Assembly (NCBI GenBank): GCA_033980235.1
Contig: CM067067.1
Span: forward strand, 10,642,901-10,706,900
Length of the DNA: 64,000 bases
Source: Diadema setosum
Lineage: Eukaryota > Echinodermata > Echinoidea > Diadematoida > Diadematidae
Direction: 5' to 3'
Shown here: one piece after another, positions 11,803 through 23,251 of the stretch
Numbering within the stretch: the first letter of the stretch is position 1
Layout of the letters: each line of letters starts with the position of its first letter
Notes under the pieces: model-generated
What the model was told of the DNA's origin: nothing
The model's database searches: none
What the model saw: the letters and a program-made list of their open reading frames with translations, nothing else
Made by a program: the position numbers and the translations under genes

Positions 11803-13306
11803 AACTAGAAATGTCGCTTTGGCGACTGGTATGCCTCCGCCATAATACATGATTTTCCCAACAGGTCTAGATAGTACATGTGGACAATGTGTGACTACAT
11901 TTTCACAAAATTGGCAAAATATTGAAATAACAAATTTCTCACAAATGTGTTGAATGTTCACCTTCCTTGACCTAGGTTTAATTGGATGAATAGGAGAGCA
12001 TGTATCTAGGGATTTAAGGACTTTAACTTGACTTTGACCCATTCATACATTTAGGCAATGAGTAATTTTCAAGGTACAGGTGTGGAGAATTGGTGTGAAT
12101 TTCTGAATTGAATAGTAAATTGTTACCATTTTCATCTGGCCCTTGACCCTAAAATTCATAAGATAATCACTTTCAGGTAGAACATGCATAATATGTACTA
12201 AGTTTCAAGATAACTTGAGCCACTTCCGAGATATGGAGGAAAAAGTTAGTTCAGCACTTTCACTTGATCTTTGACCTTTTGACCTTTGAGGCAAAAAAAA
12301 GAAGAAAAAAAAAATTTCCAGAGAATTTCTATTAGGTTACACATGCATACACCAAGTGCAAAAAAAAAAATATAACCCTGCTGGCATTGCATAAATATGA
12401 AGGAAATAGTAAAATTTTGAAGTGTTGCACTTGACCTTTGACCCCTGACCTTTGACCCCATGAACCCTACATTCTCTAGATACAATCAATTCCAGTCAGT
12501 ACATGTATATACTATGTTCCATGAAGATACCTTGAACAATTTTCCAAGGTACGGAGAAAAAAAAGAAGTTTTAATATTTTTACTTGACCTTTTGACCTTT
12601 GACCTTTGACCTCATGACCTAAACTTTCACCAGAGAATCTTCATTGGGTAATACATGTATACACTAAGTTTCAAGAAAATATCTTCAGGCATTCAATAGA
12701 TATGGTGGAAATAGTGATATTTTATGTATTTGACCCTGACCTTTTGACCTTTGACCTTTGACCTCATGACCCAAACCTTCACCAGAGAATCTTAATTGGG
12801 TAATACATGTATACACTAAGTTTCAAGAAAATATCTTCAGGCATTCAATAGATATGGTGGAAATAGTGAAATTTTATGTATTTGACCCTGACCTTTTGAC
12901 CTTTGACCTTTGACCTCATGACCCAAACTTTCACCAGAGAATCTTAATTGGGTAATACATGTATACACTAGGTTTCAAGAAAATATCTTCAGGCATTCAA
13001 TAGATATGGTGGAAATAGTGAAATTTTATGTATTTGACCTTGACCTTTTGACCTTTGACCTTGAGCATGTGCACCCAAAAGTTGATAGGCACAACTTCAC
13101 CCCCTAATACACATACATGCCAAGTTTCATTAGGATACCTTAACAGGTTTCGATAGTTACCTTGTCCACAAAATTCATTACGGACGGACGGAAGGACGGA
13201 CGGACGGACGGAAGGACGGACGGACGGAAGGACGGACGGACGGACGGACGGACGGACAACCCGAAAACATAATGCCTCCGGCACCACTTCGTGGCGGAGG
13301 CATAAA
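11803..13306 (+). mobile_element. Pearl-like/HINE-type element 1: 152 bp tandem core plus (GGAC)n
   Basis: The 5' end has a small hairpin (GTCGCTTTGGCGAC) followed by ATGCCTCCGCCAT. The core is a tandem array whose later units start at about 12589, 12741, 12893 and 13045, an exact 152 bp spacing, each containing CTTTTGACCTTTGACC. A GGAC/GGAAGGAC microsatellite follows at about 13181-13258. The 3' end is a hairpin, GCCTCCGGCACCACTTCGTG to GGCGGAGGC, then AAAAA. This order (5' subterminal motif, tandem core, ACGG-type microsatellite, 3' hairpin) is that of oyster 'pearl' elements and Helentron-associated elements. The exact borders are approximate. Confidence 0.82.
13181..13258. repeat. (GGAC)n microsatellite inside pearl-like element 1
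   Basis: Readable GGAC repeats with periodic GGAAGGAC interruptions. It produces spurious RPSV-repeat open frames on the minus strand. Confidence 0.95.
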
Positions 13307-13466
13307 AAGCAGCAGTATTGATCGATTTAAACACTATAGGTAGCCTACCATTGTATCGTATAGCAACGGGTTTTATGTGTTTTCAAAAGCAAGGAGGTGT
13401 TAACTTCATCAATGTTTGTACAGCTTTAGCACTAGTATGTAGTAAAAAAAACAAGGCAATCGCCAA

Positions 13467-14775
13467 ATTGTGTCTCGCCCATTCGCGTACAAGGAATTAG
13501 TATTTTTTATAACTCCCAGAAGTTAATTGACCTGCTTATGACCTTTGACCTTGTGGTGACCTTCAATACCCTAAGGGACATTTACCATCCAAGTTTGGTC
13601 ACAAACGGACAAAGGGATCAAAAGTAATGAGCCATAATCGAAACGCGCCATAAAAACTTAACATTGGGCCCTAAAAATTTGTTGACCCCTTTCTGTGACC
13701 TTTGACTTTGTGATGACCTTTAACTCCCCAAGGGACATCTACCCTCCAAGTTTGGTCACAAACGGACATAGGGATCAAAAGTTATGAGCCACAATCAAAA
13801 CGCGCCCTAAAAACATAACATTGGGCCCTAAAAGTTTGTTGACCCCTGTCTGTGACCTTTGACCTTGTGACGACCTTCACCTCCCCAAGGGACATGTTCC
13901 ATCCAAGTTTAGTCACAAACGGACAAAGGGATCAAAAGTTATGAGCCATAAACGAAATGCGCCCTAAAAACTTAACATTGGGCCCTAAAAGTTCGTTGAC
14001 CCCTGTCTGTAACCTTTGACCTTGTGGTAACCTTCAACTTCCCAAGAGACATCTACCATCACCCAAGTTTGATTGTCATTGTAGCAACATGTGCTGAGTT
14101 ACGTGTGATAAGAGAGTCTTGCAAGTAAACTTTAACGTATGACCTCAAATGACCTTTGACCTTATCATGTGACCTCTTACGGCACCATAACATGAAGGTT
14201 CCCCCAGTGCATCCATCACCCAAGTTTGATTGCCATTGTAGCAACATGTGTCGAGTTACATGTGATAAGAGGGTCTTGCAAGTAAACTTTAACGTATGAC
14301 CTCAAAATGACCTTTGACCTTTTCCTGTGACCTCCAACGGCACCATAACATGAAGGTACCCCCAGTGCATCTATGACCCAAGTTAGGTTGTAATCCAAGC
14401 AACTTATGTGAAGTTATTTGTCAAAAGAGAGTCTTGCAGGTAAACTTTAACATAGAAAAGAGGGTCTTGCACATACCCTTTAATATATGACCTCAAATGA
14501 CCTTTGACCTCATCACATGACCACTGACAACACCATAACATGAAGATACCCCTAGTGTTTCTATCACCCAAGTGTGGCTGCCATTGCTATAACAGTTGCC
14601 AAGTTATGCATCATAAGAGAGTCTTGCAGGTAAACTTTAACATTTGTGACGGACGACGGACGACGGACGGACGACGGACGGACGACGGACGACGGACGGA
14701 CGACGGACGGACGACGGACGGACGCCATTTGGATCCCTTAGTCTCGCCTTCACCTCCGGTGGGCGAGACAAAAAA
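13467..14775 (+). mobile_element. Pearl-like/HINE-type element 2: 157 bp tandem core plus (GGACGAC)n
   Basis: A second element of the same architecture but a different family. The 5' end contains GTCTCGCCCATTCGCG. The core has two unit types, GGGACAT-type units at 13575, 13732, 13889 and 14046 and CATCACCCAAGTTTG-type units at 14057, 14214 and about 14372, all spaced 157-158 bp. The tail is a GGACGAC microsatellite (14648-14725). The 3' hairpin is GTCTCGCCTTCACCTCCGGT then GGGCGAGAC, followed by AAAAAA. Every unit carries GACCTTTGACC. Confidence 0.8.
14648..14725. repeat. (GGACGAC)n microsatellite inside pearl-like element 2
   Basis: Alternating GGAC and GAC units. It gives spurious DGRRTDDGR and VRRPS open frames on the two strands. 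Confidence 0.95.
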
Positions 14776-15459
14776 TGATATACAGACCTTCCAAAGATAT
14801 GACACTTGGCAACATTTGATATCCCATTATGCTGAAATAGCACGCCTACTTTTTTTTTTTTTGAAGAAAAAAAAAATCAGCTGGGATATCTTGGTCTCTA
14901 ATCACAAGGAATCCGAGTTTGTTATGCATTTCCAGCTCAGTGCTGACTGGATGGCATAATTAGAGGTTTTATGACCTTCTGGTTCCATTAGGTGTCAGAT
15001 AACAGAGCCTCACAAAGTCCATCTTCTTTTTTTCATGTCACGACTCGCGTATTAGAGGATACATTACACAAAGTACTAACACACAGCACAGCCTTTTAGT
15101 GATGGAAGCATGAAGTCATACAGGGTACTGGCACAACACAGTAAAGGGGTTCCTGTTGTGTGCAATCTGTGGAGTTACTGCCATTTGTATCTTCTGTTCT
15201 AAACACTACTACGTATATGCAAGTCTTTCATTTTTTTGCCGTTCTGGCATTAAATGAATGCAAGCACCCTCTTGTGAGTTGCAATATATTGCTCAATTTC
15301 AATACGACATAACATGAAAGTGAAGAAAATATGGCATGGTGTTTGGAGATGTTAGTAGTAGACAAAACCAAGAAAACTGTAAGATGTTTTCATAAAGAGC
15401 AAAAGTGTATCAGTGCTTCATCCAGTGCATGAAAAAAAAAAGCATACTAAAAATTTTGT
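14776..15459. other. Unassigned spacer between pearl-like elements 2 and 3
   Basis: AT-rich with T and A runs at about 14851-14876. Nothing else recognisable. Confidence 0.3.
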
Positions 15460-16523
15460 TATGGCGACTGTTACGCCTCCACCATATCACATTATTCTTC
15501 CAATATGTCTACTATACAAATTGCCAACTTGAGATGACAATTTCCACAGGATTGGCAAATAATCATTATGATAATAACATAAGTGCAGCATTTACAGCAC
15601 CAGCATTAAGAGCTACTTTCAAAATATGAAAGATGGGTGAAATTTCATAATTTTCACTTAACCTTTGACTCCATGGCCCATAACTGTCTCTCCAGAGTCA
15701 TTGTGAAGTATTAAATGTAGGTGTATGTATATACCAAGTTTAATTACACTATATGTACTTACATTGTCATTTCAGGGTACACAGAAAATAATATAATTTC
15801 AGCTCTAAAAAAATATAATTCTAGCTGTTCAAGGTGACCTTTGACCCTTGACCTTATACCTCATGACCTAAAACGTCTAAAGAGAATCAATGTCAGGCAA
15901 AACATCTATACATGTTCAAGTTTCATGATGATCCCTTGAGCCACTTCTGAGATATGGACGAATAAAGTAAAATTTTAGCATTTTCACTTGACCTCAGACC
16001 TGTATCAGGGCAATTACCCCCCCCCCCCCCCAAATACTAGTACTGGTTAGTGATAAGGTTAGAGCAAAGATTAAGGTCAGCGTTAGGTTTAGGGTATAGA
16101 GTTTGGGTTAGGGCTAGGAATAAGGGTTAGGGTCAGGGGAACAGTCTGGGGTAATTGTCCAGGGGGTAATTGCCCTAGACCCCTCAGGCTTTAAGCCCAA
16201 AACTTTCCCTTCATATCTGTAGTAGTTCTTAATCTTATAATGTATGTACACGCAAAGTCTCCTGAAAATACATTCAGGCATTGCAGAGATATAGTAAGAA
16301 ATAATAACATTTTAGAATTTGACCCTGACCTATGACCTCTGACCTTGAGTGTGTGTTCCCAACTATTGCCAGGTACATCTTTGTCCACTCATGCATACAT
16401 ATGCCAGGTTCTATTGAAATACCTCAGACAGTTCTAAAGTTACGTTGTCCACAAAATTGATTATGGACGGATGGACAACCCCAAAACATAATGCCTCTGG
16501 TGACACTTTGAGGAGGAGTAAAA
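15460..16523 (+). mobile_element. Pearl-like/HINE-type element 3, degenerate and interrupted
   Basis: It belongs to the same family as element 1. The 5' end ATGGCGACTGTTACGCCTCCACC aligns with GGCGACTGGTATGCCTCCGCC there. Internal units contain TGACCTTTGACC, the microsatellite is reduced to GGACGGATGGAC, and the 3' end ATAATGCCTCTGGTGACACT matches the 3' hairpin with mutations that spoil the stem. It is interrupted at 16007-16176 by another element, so it is the older insertion. Confidence 0.75.
16007..16176. mobile_element. 170 bp inverted-repeat element nested in pearl-like element 3
   Basis: The ends AGGGCAATTACCCCC and GGGGGTAATTGCCCT are exact inverted repeats. Just inside lie a C13 run and, on the other side, a diverged GGTTAGGG/GGGTTAGG region at about 16045-16140. 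It splits sequence that is contiguous in the related element, which is direct evidence of insertion. The target duplication is not clear. Confidence 0.75.
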
Positions 16524-16663
16524 ATGGAGGAAGAATGGTTGGGGGGGGGGGGGAGGTATGAGAAGGAGCTGTCAGCTTCAGAGCTGGTTACTTTATTGCA
16601 ATGGGATTTGGGATTTGGATCACCCTGGGATTGATGATGGGCTGGAACCGTGTCTTCTGACAA

Positions 16664-16712
16664 GGCACTGTATTATTATTATTATTATCATTATTTATTC
16701 GGCTTTCATTCA
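16664..16712. repeat. Short ATT tract with retroposon-tail flank
   Basis: ATTATTATTATTATTATC followed by ATTATTTATTCGGCTTTCA, the same junction as at the end of the 10961-11115 tract. It is probably the minus-oriented 3' tail of the same dispersed family. Confidence 0.55.
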
Positions 16713-17414
16713 TGGGTCACTCTTTGTGTCCATGCTAACAAAGGCATCATTTTGAGGGTCTTTAATTGCCTATTGTGAGCGTATCTTAAAGCTATTTCCT
16801 TTTGTAATCATCTCCCTAATTTTGCTTTGTTTTTGTTTTTACATAAGTAAAAGAATACTACTTACAATGTCTATCAAAAATTAACAATGTGTCAGTTTGT
16901 GAATTTGGCAAAAATGAACACATAGGAAAGTCCCAAGCATGGAGATCATTGTGGACTGAATACAGTCTGTTTTGATTTGGGCCTGCAATGGTCACTTCAG
17001 ATGTCCAAAAATTTTATTCACTCATTCTTCCTTTTTTTGCATCGGTCACACAAAATTTTCACTCTGCTCATCCCATAGAGAAATAAATCACAGAAGACTT
17101 TGGATAGAATTAATCAGTAAAGTCATTCCCAGTGGCTGGTTTTGGCTCCAGATAATGTACAGATGAGCTTATCACATACCGTCGATCATTTTTATCAGGT
17201 GGAATCTTTCTACTCCTGAATATTGTTCGTTTGTTGTGCATTGTTTCCTGTTTGTATCATTTTCCATTTTCATTTGTAAGTGCTTCGAGCAATTCTGTCG
17301 ATATATCGCTATATTGATAACCGTTATTATTACTCTTATTATCATTATTGAGCAATTCTGACATATTTCATTTCCTAGAAGGAGCATCCATACACATTTG
17401 TCTTCAAATGACTG

Positions 17415-17801
17415 TTAAAGGGATGGTATAGTTTTCGTTGAGATGGGGCTTCAGGTTTTCAACTTTTTTGTGAAAAAATGAGAAACCTCTCATGAAAAAT
17501 GAAAGAGCATATAATTCTAAAAGGAATTCAAAGACTGACTGATGAAAATGGGTTTCAGAATGATTGAGATATCCAAAACAAAGCGATTTGAATAAAAGGT
17601 GGGACTTATCTTTTAATAGGGATGTCTTGTTTTACTCTGTTTTAAGATATCTCAACCACTTGAAAACCAATTTTCATCAAATTAACTTTGAATTCCTCTT
17701 ACAAATGCATGCTCTCAACATTTCACGAGTGGTTTTTAAGTATCTCGCAAAAAGTAAAAAGCTGAATTCTCATCTCACCAAATACTATACCATCCCTTTA
17801 G
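17415..17801 (+). mobile_element. TTAA foldback element, family 2, copy A (387 bp)
   Basis: Begins TTAAAGGGATGGTATAGT and ends ACTATACCATCCCTTTAG, so the inverted ends match over about 16 bp and one TTAA has decayed to TTAG. The interior aligns throughout with 27149-27548 (shared GAGAAACCTC, TTCATCAAA, TATCTCGCAAAAAGT). It has no transposase. It lies in the intron 77 nt downstream of the second Rab27 coding exon donor. Confidence 0.88.
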
Positions 17802-17877
17802 AAAAAAAAAAAAAAAACAATACTGAAATCACTTTTTTGTGTGTCTTATCACAGAAGAGTGTCCAGGCATAACTGAC

Positions 17878-17960
17878 CTTTCTTGACCTGCTGTGTCCCA
17901 TAATTGAAGATGTACTCTCTGCCCTCTTGTGGTAGGATCTGCTCCCTTTGGTCTGTGCGT
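17878..17960 (-). CDS. Rab27: Rab27 small GTPase, second coding exon (83 nt)
   Basis: On the minus strand an acceptor (TGTTCTTCCAG) is followed by 27 codons plus 2 nt reading THRPKGADPTTRGQRV then [11 protein letters not shown] and AG of the next Arg codon. This aligns with vertebrate Rab27 [29 protein letters not shown], one residue shorter in the variable loop. WDTAGQE (residues 81-87 of the spliced protein) is the G3/switch II motif with the catalytic Gln at 86. The donor is GAAAG|GTCAGT, in phase 2, the same place as the human intron after c.239 as I recall it. The acceptor phase (0) fits the first exon exactly. The exon is too short and in the wrong frame to show as an ATG open reading frame. 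A TTAA transposon copy begins only 77 nt past the donor. The next exon was not found in the window. Confidence 0.92.
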
Positions 17961-18030
17961 CTGGAAGAACACAAAAAAAGGAACAAAAACAAAGAGAGAA
18001 AGATACCGTTAAAGAGGGTAATACTGACAA

Positions 18031-19601
18031 TACCTAAAGGTTGTTTGCTTGAAATGGAATGGGCACATGTACATTCCCTGGAGCAATCAAATAATGTGAA
18101 AGTAATAGAGATATTAGAAGTGATGGATTGTCGGGTAATGATTAGTGTCAGGAGCCATCACGCTCATGTAAATGGACTGAAGTTGTCCAAGGATGAGCAA
18201 GGGATAAAAAGAGCAAGCTGTGATGGATCAGTCTCAATCAATCAAGGTGATTATGAACCATCGAGTGATTGACACTGTGTCAAGAGAACAGTAATTTAAT
18301 GGATGTATGATGGAAAGTAATGAGTGGCTGGCCCACAGTGAGGGGGAGAGTTTGAACACAACAAGCTTGTATTCATCTCCAAGTGTCATAATTAATATTC
18401 CAAGAGCTTCTCATCACCCTCTCAAAGAATCCACCAAGCTCCCCCCCCCCCCAACCCTCCATCAAGGTAAATCCAAGTATGTGCAGTGATTGCCTGCCCA
18501 GTGTTACCTGACACATTTATTAAGGTATTAACAGCCATCTCACCCACTGTCATAATAGTATAGCAACACAAGATGCCAGCATTAGTGGTATGAATAAAAC
18601 ATGCATCAGCGGAATGGAAACTCTGTACTTTGTAGAGTCAGCTGAAAAAAATGGATCCATCCACAAATAATGGCAGAAGGAGCTCATTTCGACATATCTT
18701 AATCAATGTGTTCACATCTGCTCCTGACAGAGAAAGTGCAATGTTAGCAACACCACTGTCACTCTCGCCTGTTTATTCAAAACCCATCTTGTTTTCTAAA
18801 CACTTCTACTAGCTAAGCAAGCTAATCCTGCATGCAGGGATCTAAATTTGTGCATGCCTCATTTAATCTCGCAGATATAATCTTTCAGGTTTTTGGTTTG
18901 TTTGTATATCAGTACAAATAAAAGCACATGCTTCTCTTAATTTTGTTCTTGTTTAAAGTATCTATACCATACATCAGTAGTACTCTAGGACACAGAAAAA
19001 GTACTCTGTACATGGGATCACATTTTTCTTCTTTCCGTTATCATTTTTTTTTCTCAATTCCTGTCGGCACAATGTATGCTTCGCTAATGTCAAGCCTTTA
19101 TGAGCAAAAGAAAAAAAAAGCATCATCTGTAAGATAATCTGTAGTTAATGGGATGAAAAAGCAGGACAACTTCACATTGCCTTTACAAAAAAGTGTTTAA
19201 CTTACAAATGCTGACTTATGTGATTAACTGTTTTACATATTGCATTTTCCATGTTATGCATGTGTGTATGAACACAAGTAGTTCAATTTTAGTCCATGGA
19301 TTAAGCAAATTTTGTCTGCATAAACATGCATCACAGAATTATCACAGAACAAAATCATCACATATCAAATACATTATTTTCTTCAGGGTTATGCAGATTC
19401 AATCTTAGATATTTCATATTGATAAAAATGGATATATTGCTTTTTTGCATTCATTCAAGAAATGATTAAATGTATAGTGAACTTGCTGGATGCAAGATAG
19501 ACACATTTAAAGTTTTGTTTGAGAAAAATGTGGAAGGAACAAACAGCAAAATAGAAAATAAAAGTGGATGTCAAGACAGTGAAGCCAACAACATCAATTT
19601 C
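18031..19601. other. Intronic AT-rich stretch without recognised features
   Basis: Only short homopolymers (C11 near 18441-18451, T and A runs near 19040-19115) and chance frames. Nothing assignable. Confidence 0.35.
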
Positions 19602-19694
19602 TTAACCCGTTGAGGACGGTTTAATTTGGATACAACACGCATTTCCCACAGACGCTTGTCCGAGTATACTCGGGACTCGTCCTCAACGGGTTAA
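19602..19694 (-). mobile_element. 93-bp-family TTAA miniature element, copy 2
   Basis: Intact ends TTAACCCGTTGAGGACGG and CGTCCTCAACGGGTTAA, with an internal palindromic core CGAGTATACTCGG. It is 93 bp including both TTAA and is one of the best-preserved copies. Confidence 0.93.
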
Positions 19695-19737
19695 AGTCTC
19701 CACAGCTGGCAGAGTAAACATGTTGCTCAATGCTACA

Positions 19738-19787
19738 GTCTTCCTCTTCCCCCCTCCCCCCCCCCCCCCTCCCCCCTCCCCCACCCC
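19738..19787. repeat. Poly-C/CT tract (G-rich on minus strand)
   Basis: Runs of 5-14 C separated by single T or A. The minus strand, which is the Rab27 sense strand, therefore has many G-runs of five or more and could form a G-quadruplex. Confidence 0.85.
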
Positions 19788-20282
19788 GAACACTGTCACA
19801 AAATGTCAACCATCTCAAAACATCTTGCAGGTTCGGGGAGTGACATTCTCGCCTTCCCGGGTGAATGCCTCACAAGCTCACTCGTGACTCACGATGCACG
19901 GGATGCTAATCAGATGCTACACTTTTAACCACAAAATGTGAACAAAAACAAGACGGAGAGAAGTCGGGCGGGCATAGCAGTTATGGCTGGCCCTTGTTTC
20001 GGCTCCTGAATGTCTGCGATTTGAAAAGGAGGAGGGAAAAAAGAGAAGCATAGAGAGTGAGAGGGTGACAAGAATTAACTAGGATAAAGCTTACAAGAAG
20101 ACAGAGTGGGCATGATACATAAGCTGGGAGGGAAGAAGCATTTTAGAGAAAACCAGGGAGGGTGAAGGGCGTATGTGTGAGCACATGAAAAGAAAAAAAT
20201 GCAGAAAATGTTTGGAAAGACGACAACAAACATAAAGTTGTGGACTTAGAGAAAAGAGAAAGATAAAGATTAAAAGATGGAG

Positions 20283-20285
<3 letters not shown>

Positions 20286-20315
<30 letters not shown>
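20286..20315. repeat. (GA)n microsatellite
   Basis: About 14 GA dinucleotides, directly readable, within a wider purine-rich stretch from 20020 to 20330. Confidence 0.95.
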
Positions 20316-20317
<2 letters not shown>

Positions 20318-20350
20318 TGAGAGATATAGATAGACAGCATGACATCAGCA

Positions 20351-20510
20351 GGCCCCATTTCATAACAAGTTGCTATGGTAGCAACTCTCGCTGGAATGAC
20401 AATTTCCATGGTAACAACGAGAATTCAGCTTCCTAATTGGCTGTTGCTATGGGATGTTGCCATTCTAGCCAAGAGTAGCTGTCCTAACATCTTTTATGAA
20501 ATGGGGGCCC
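20351..20510. mobile_element. 160 bp foldback element with CCCCATTTCATAA ends
   Basis: The left end GGCCCCATTTCATAA is inverted at the right end as TTATGAAATGGGGGCC. The interior holds further inverted matches (TTGCTATGGTAGCAACT on the left, TTGCTATGGGATG on the right), so much of the element can fold. A probable fragment of the same family lies at about 5042. Confidence 0.8.
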
Positions 20511-23201
20511 TGGGTTCATAGTGTGTGCAATGAGGGGAAAGGATTGGAATCCAGGCTTAATCCTACAAACATGTGGCAAAGAGGATACAACTTGTACATC
20601 CTGTGTGAACTTGATGGGCTGAAAATTGTTAAGGTATATCCGGCAGCTCAAAACCACAAAACAGAAATCTCCCCTCATCAGCTGGTACGCATTCTTCAAG
20701 AGATTTTGAGATTTTTTATCACCTCCTTCACATGAAATAAGCTGTTCAGAATGTCAAATTAGAATACTTTTATGTTTTCCAATACATAAATGGATGTAGA
20801 TTCTGAGAGTATGTACAGCAATAACAGCCAGCAATAACAGCCTGTTGGCTGACTACAGCAATACTGTCCATTTGAGCCAATTCACTTTACAGTGTTGAGC
20901 AATTTGTGGGAGAAATTTATCACCATGTCTATCATAAAAGAGGCAAATCTTCAGACATGCGTATACCAGCAACATATGTGACGACTTGTCAGTGAGGAAG
21001 GGTCCACAAAGTCTGTGCTCAGCCTGTACCTTAAATTTCAGATGATAAGCTTGCACAGAAAAAAAAAAATGCAAACTCTACGGGAATGGTGTGAATGAAT
21101 CTCTAAAATACCATCCTTCTAATAAAGAAATTGCATCATTTGAAAATACTTGTTTGGAAAGATAAAGTTTTCTTAAATGCATTTGGCCTCTATACAATAG
21201 ATTTTTAAAGAGCTGAGACTTAACTGACTTGTACATACTGATCTATGCTGTGCCAAGTCAATTGATGAACATTCTACATCAACCTATCTGAATATATAAT
21301 AGTACTTCTTCTTTCATAGCCATGATATAATCAACAAAAAAAATCACAACTATACTGAAGCTGTGCAAAAGTCAATGAAATCGATACTCTTGGCAAGTTC
21401 ATAATATTATGAGCTCATGTATTTTTGTGTGATTCATTTCATATTTCACATTGGTAAATCATACAAAAACAATATAATTTCATGAAGAACAAGAAGACAT
21501 ATACAAGAATGTAAAGCTCACACAAACATTGCATTTAACTCTGAGGCAAACCTCCAAGAAAAGATGTGTAATGAATGATATTGTAAAAAAGTTATACAAT
21601 GTACATACACAAATATATAACATATGACAAGTTTGAATGCAAAACAGGTTAAACACCATTTTTTTTTAACATTTCAAAGTAAGTTCATCATCAGATAGAA
21701 CAAAATCTGAACCTTTTCAATGGTACCCTACTTATTACAAAACAAGGCATATTCTATAAGATATAATTAAAGATATCCCATTTTTTAAATAGGTTTAATC
21801 ACAAAAATGTCGTATTGACAAGAATGGAGTTAACTCCTTTTGCGTTCAAACTCTTTATATGTATACATAAAGCAAGTGTGTGTGTGTATGTGCATGTAAA
21901 ACACACAAACAAAAACATTTTGATTTTTCAACATCTGCTCGTGGTCTCACCTCCATGTCAATACCATTTACTAAAAAAGAGCAGCTGTACCCTCAGCATC
22001 ATGAGATACTCTTATCAGTAGCTTTAAACATTTTATTGACGTACGGGAAAATTTAGACACGAAAGATGCATCAGCCTGAGGCATTTTTACCAACCACAAA
22101 AAGATAACATATTGCACATTGCAATGGTGCGACCAAGACGATTATGATTTATGGTTGCCTCAATTTCAGCATAAAAGAAGAACAGTACTCCAGGCTACAC
22201 TGTTAAACGTATGAACGCTTGATGTGCATATTTCATGTGTATAGCCAGTCTGCAGCTACGCTAGTAGGGTCCTTAGAATGCTACCAATCTTTTGATATCA
22301 TACCTGATATAACTTATGAAATGTTACAAACAAAACCACGCACTTATTTCAATCATGAGCCCTAAATATGGAATGAAACAGGTGAAAAAAAAGGTACTTT
22401 CATTTTATCACACCTTTTCCTTCATACATTTCTGCATTGCATGATGACTTGATTTGGTTAGACATTGATTGATTCCCATCCTGATGTCTCTCTTCATTTT
22501 ACCTTCCTCCAGTAATTAATTCTACCATGACAAAGTCAGTACCAAAATTGAATGAGGTATTTTGGACAAGCTACAATTTCATGACATCATCATGTCATCA
22601 ATCAATCAGTCAATAAAGTTATTTAAACAAGGGCAAGCAGAGATGAGGGCGAGGGTGTAACAATTTCATGTGACTTTCAAATTTGAAGGTATTTATATAG
22701 CAAATTCTGTCATATTGTGACCAACTTTACCACCACTTATTAAATTAGCAAAAACATTGTCACTTTTACCCTTATGTACATGTACATTTGTAAGGGTGTG
22801 TGTAGCTGATTTTTACTGAGAAGTATTTCATATTCTGCAGATAAAATATGCCTTGATGACTGTCTGGACTAAGACCAAATTTGTCCCACCTCTGGCTATA
22901 AAGTATCACTTCCACTCCACCAAAACAGTCTTGTATTAAAGACATACAAACAAATAAAAAACAAAAACAAACAAAAACAAACCAAGAAAACTCACAGGAA
23001 ATTTGAATTCCCTACTCTTGAATCATGTCAAACATATACAGTTTGGCAGTATGTACTCACAATGAAAACTAATAATGCTCGCAAAAAAAGAATACACTGA
23101 ATCTCATCAGCATCATGATGCTTTCCTGGAAAGACTTAATATCTGGCCATATTTCATTCTCTAATTGTGATGCATCATCATGGAAAGCAATATAATGTTG
23201 G

Positions 23202-23203
<2 letters not shown>
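20511..23203. other. Intronic AT-rich stretch without recognised features
   Basis: No exon, repeat family or long tract that I can name, apart from small A-tracts and a short TG run near 21876-21890. Confidence 0.35.

Positions 23204-23250
<47 letters not shown>
23204..23250. repeat. (TA)n microsatellite
   Basis: About 22 TA dinucleotides, directly readable. Confidence 0.95.

Positions 23251-23251
<1 letters not shown>

Noticed and set aside
12997..13334. Open frames with RPSVRPSVLPSV repeats
   Set aside because: They translate the GGAC microsatellite of pearl-like element 1.
14540..14959. 139-codon plus frame and RRPSV minus frames
   Set aside because: They run through the GGACGAC microsatellite and 3' hairpin of pearl-like element 2.
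16045..16140. Interstitial telomere array
   Set aside because: TTAGGG-like words are too diverged and irregular; they lie within a bounded inverted-repeat element.
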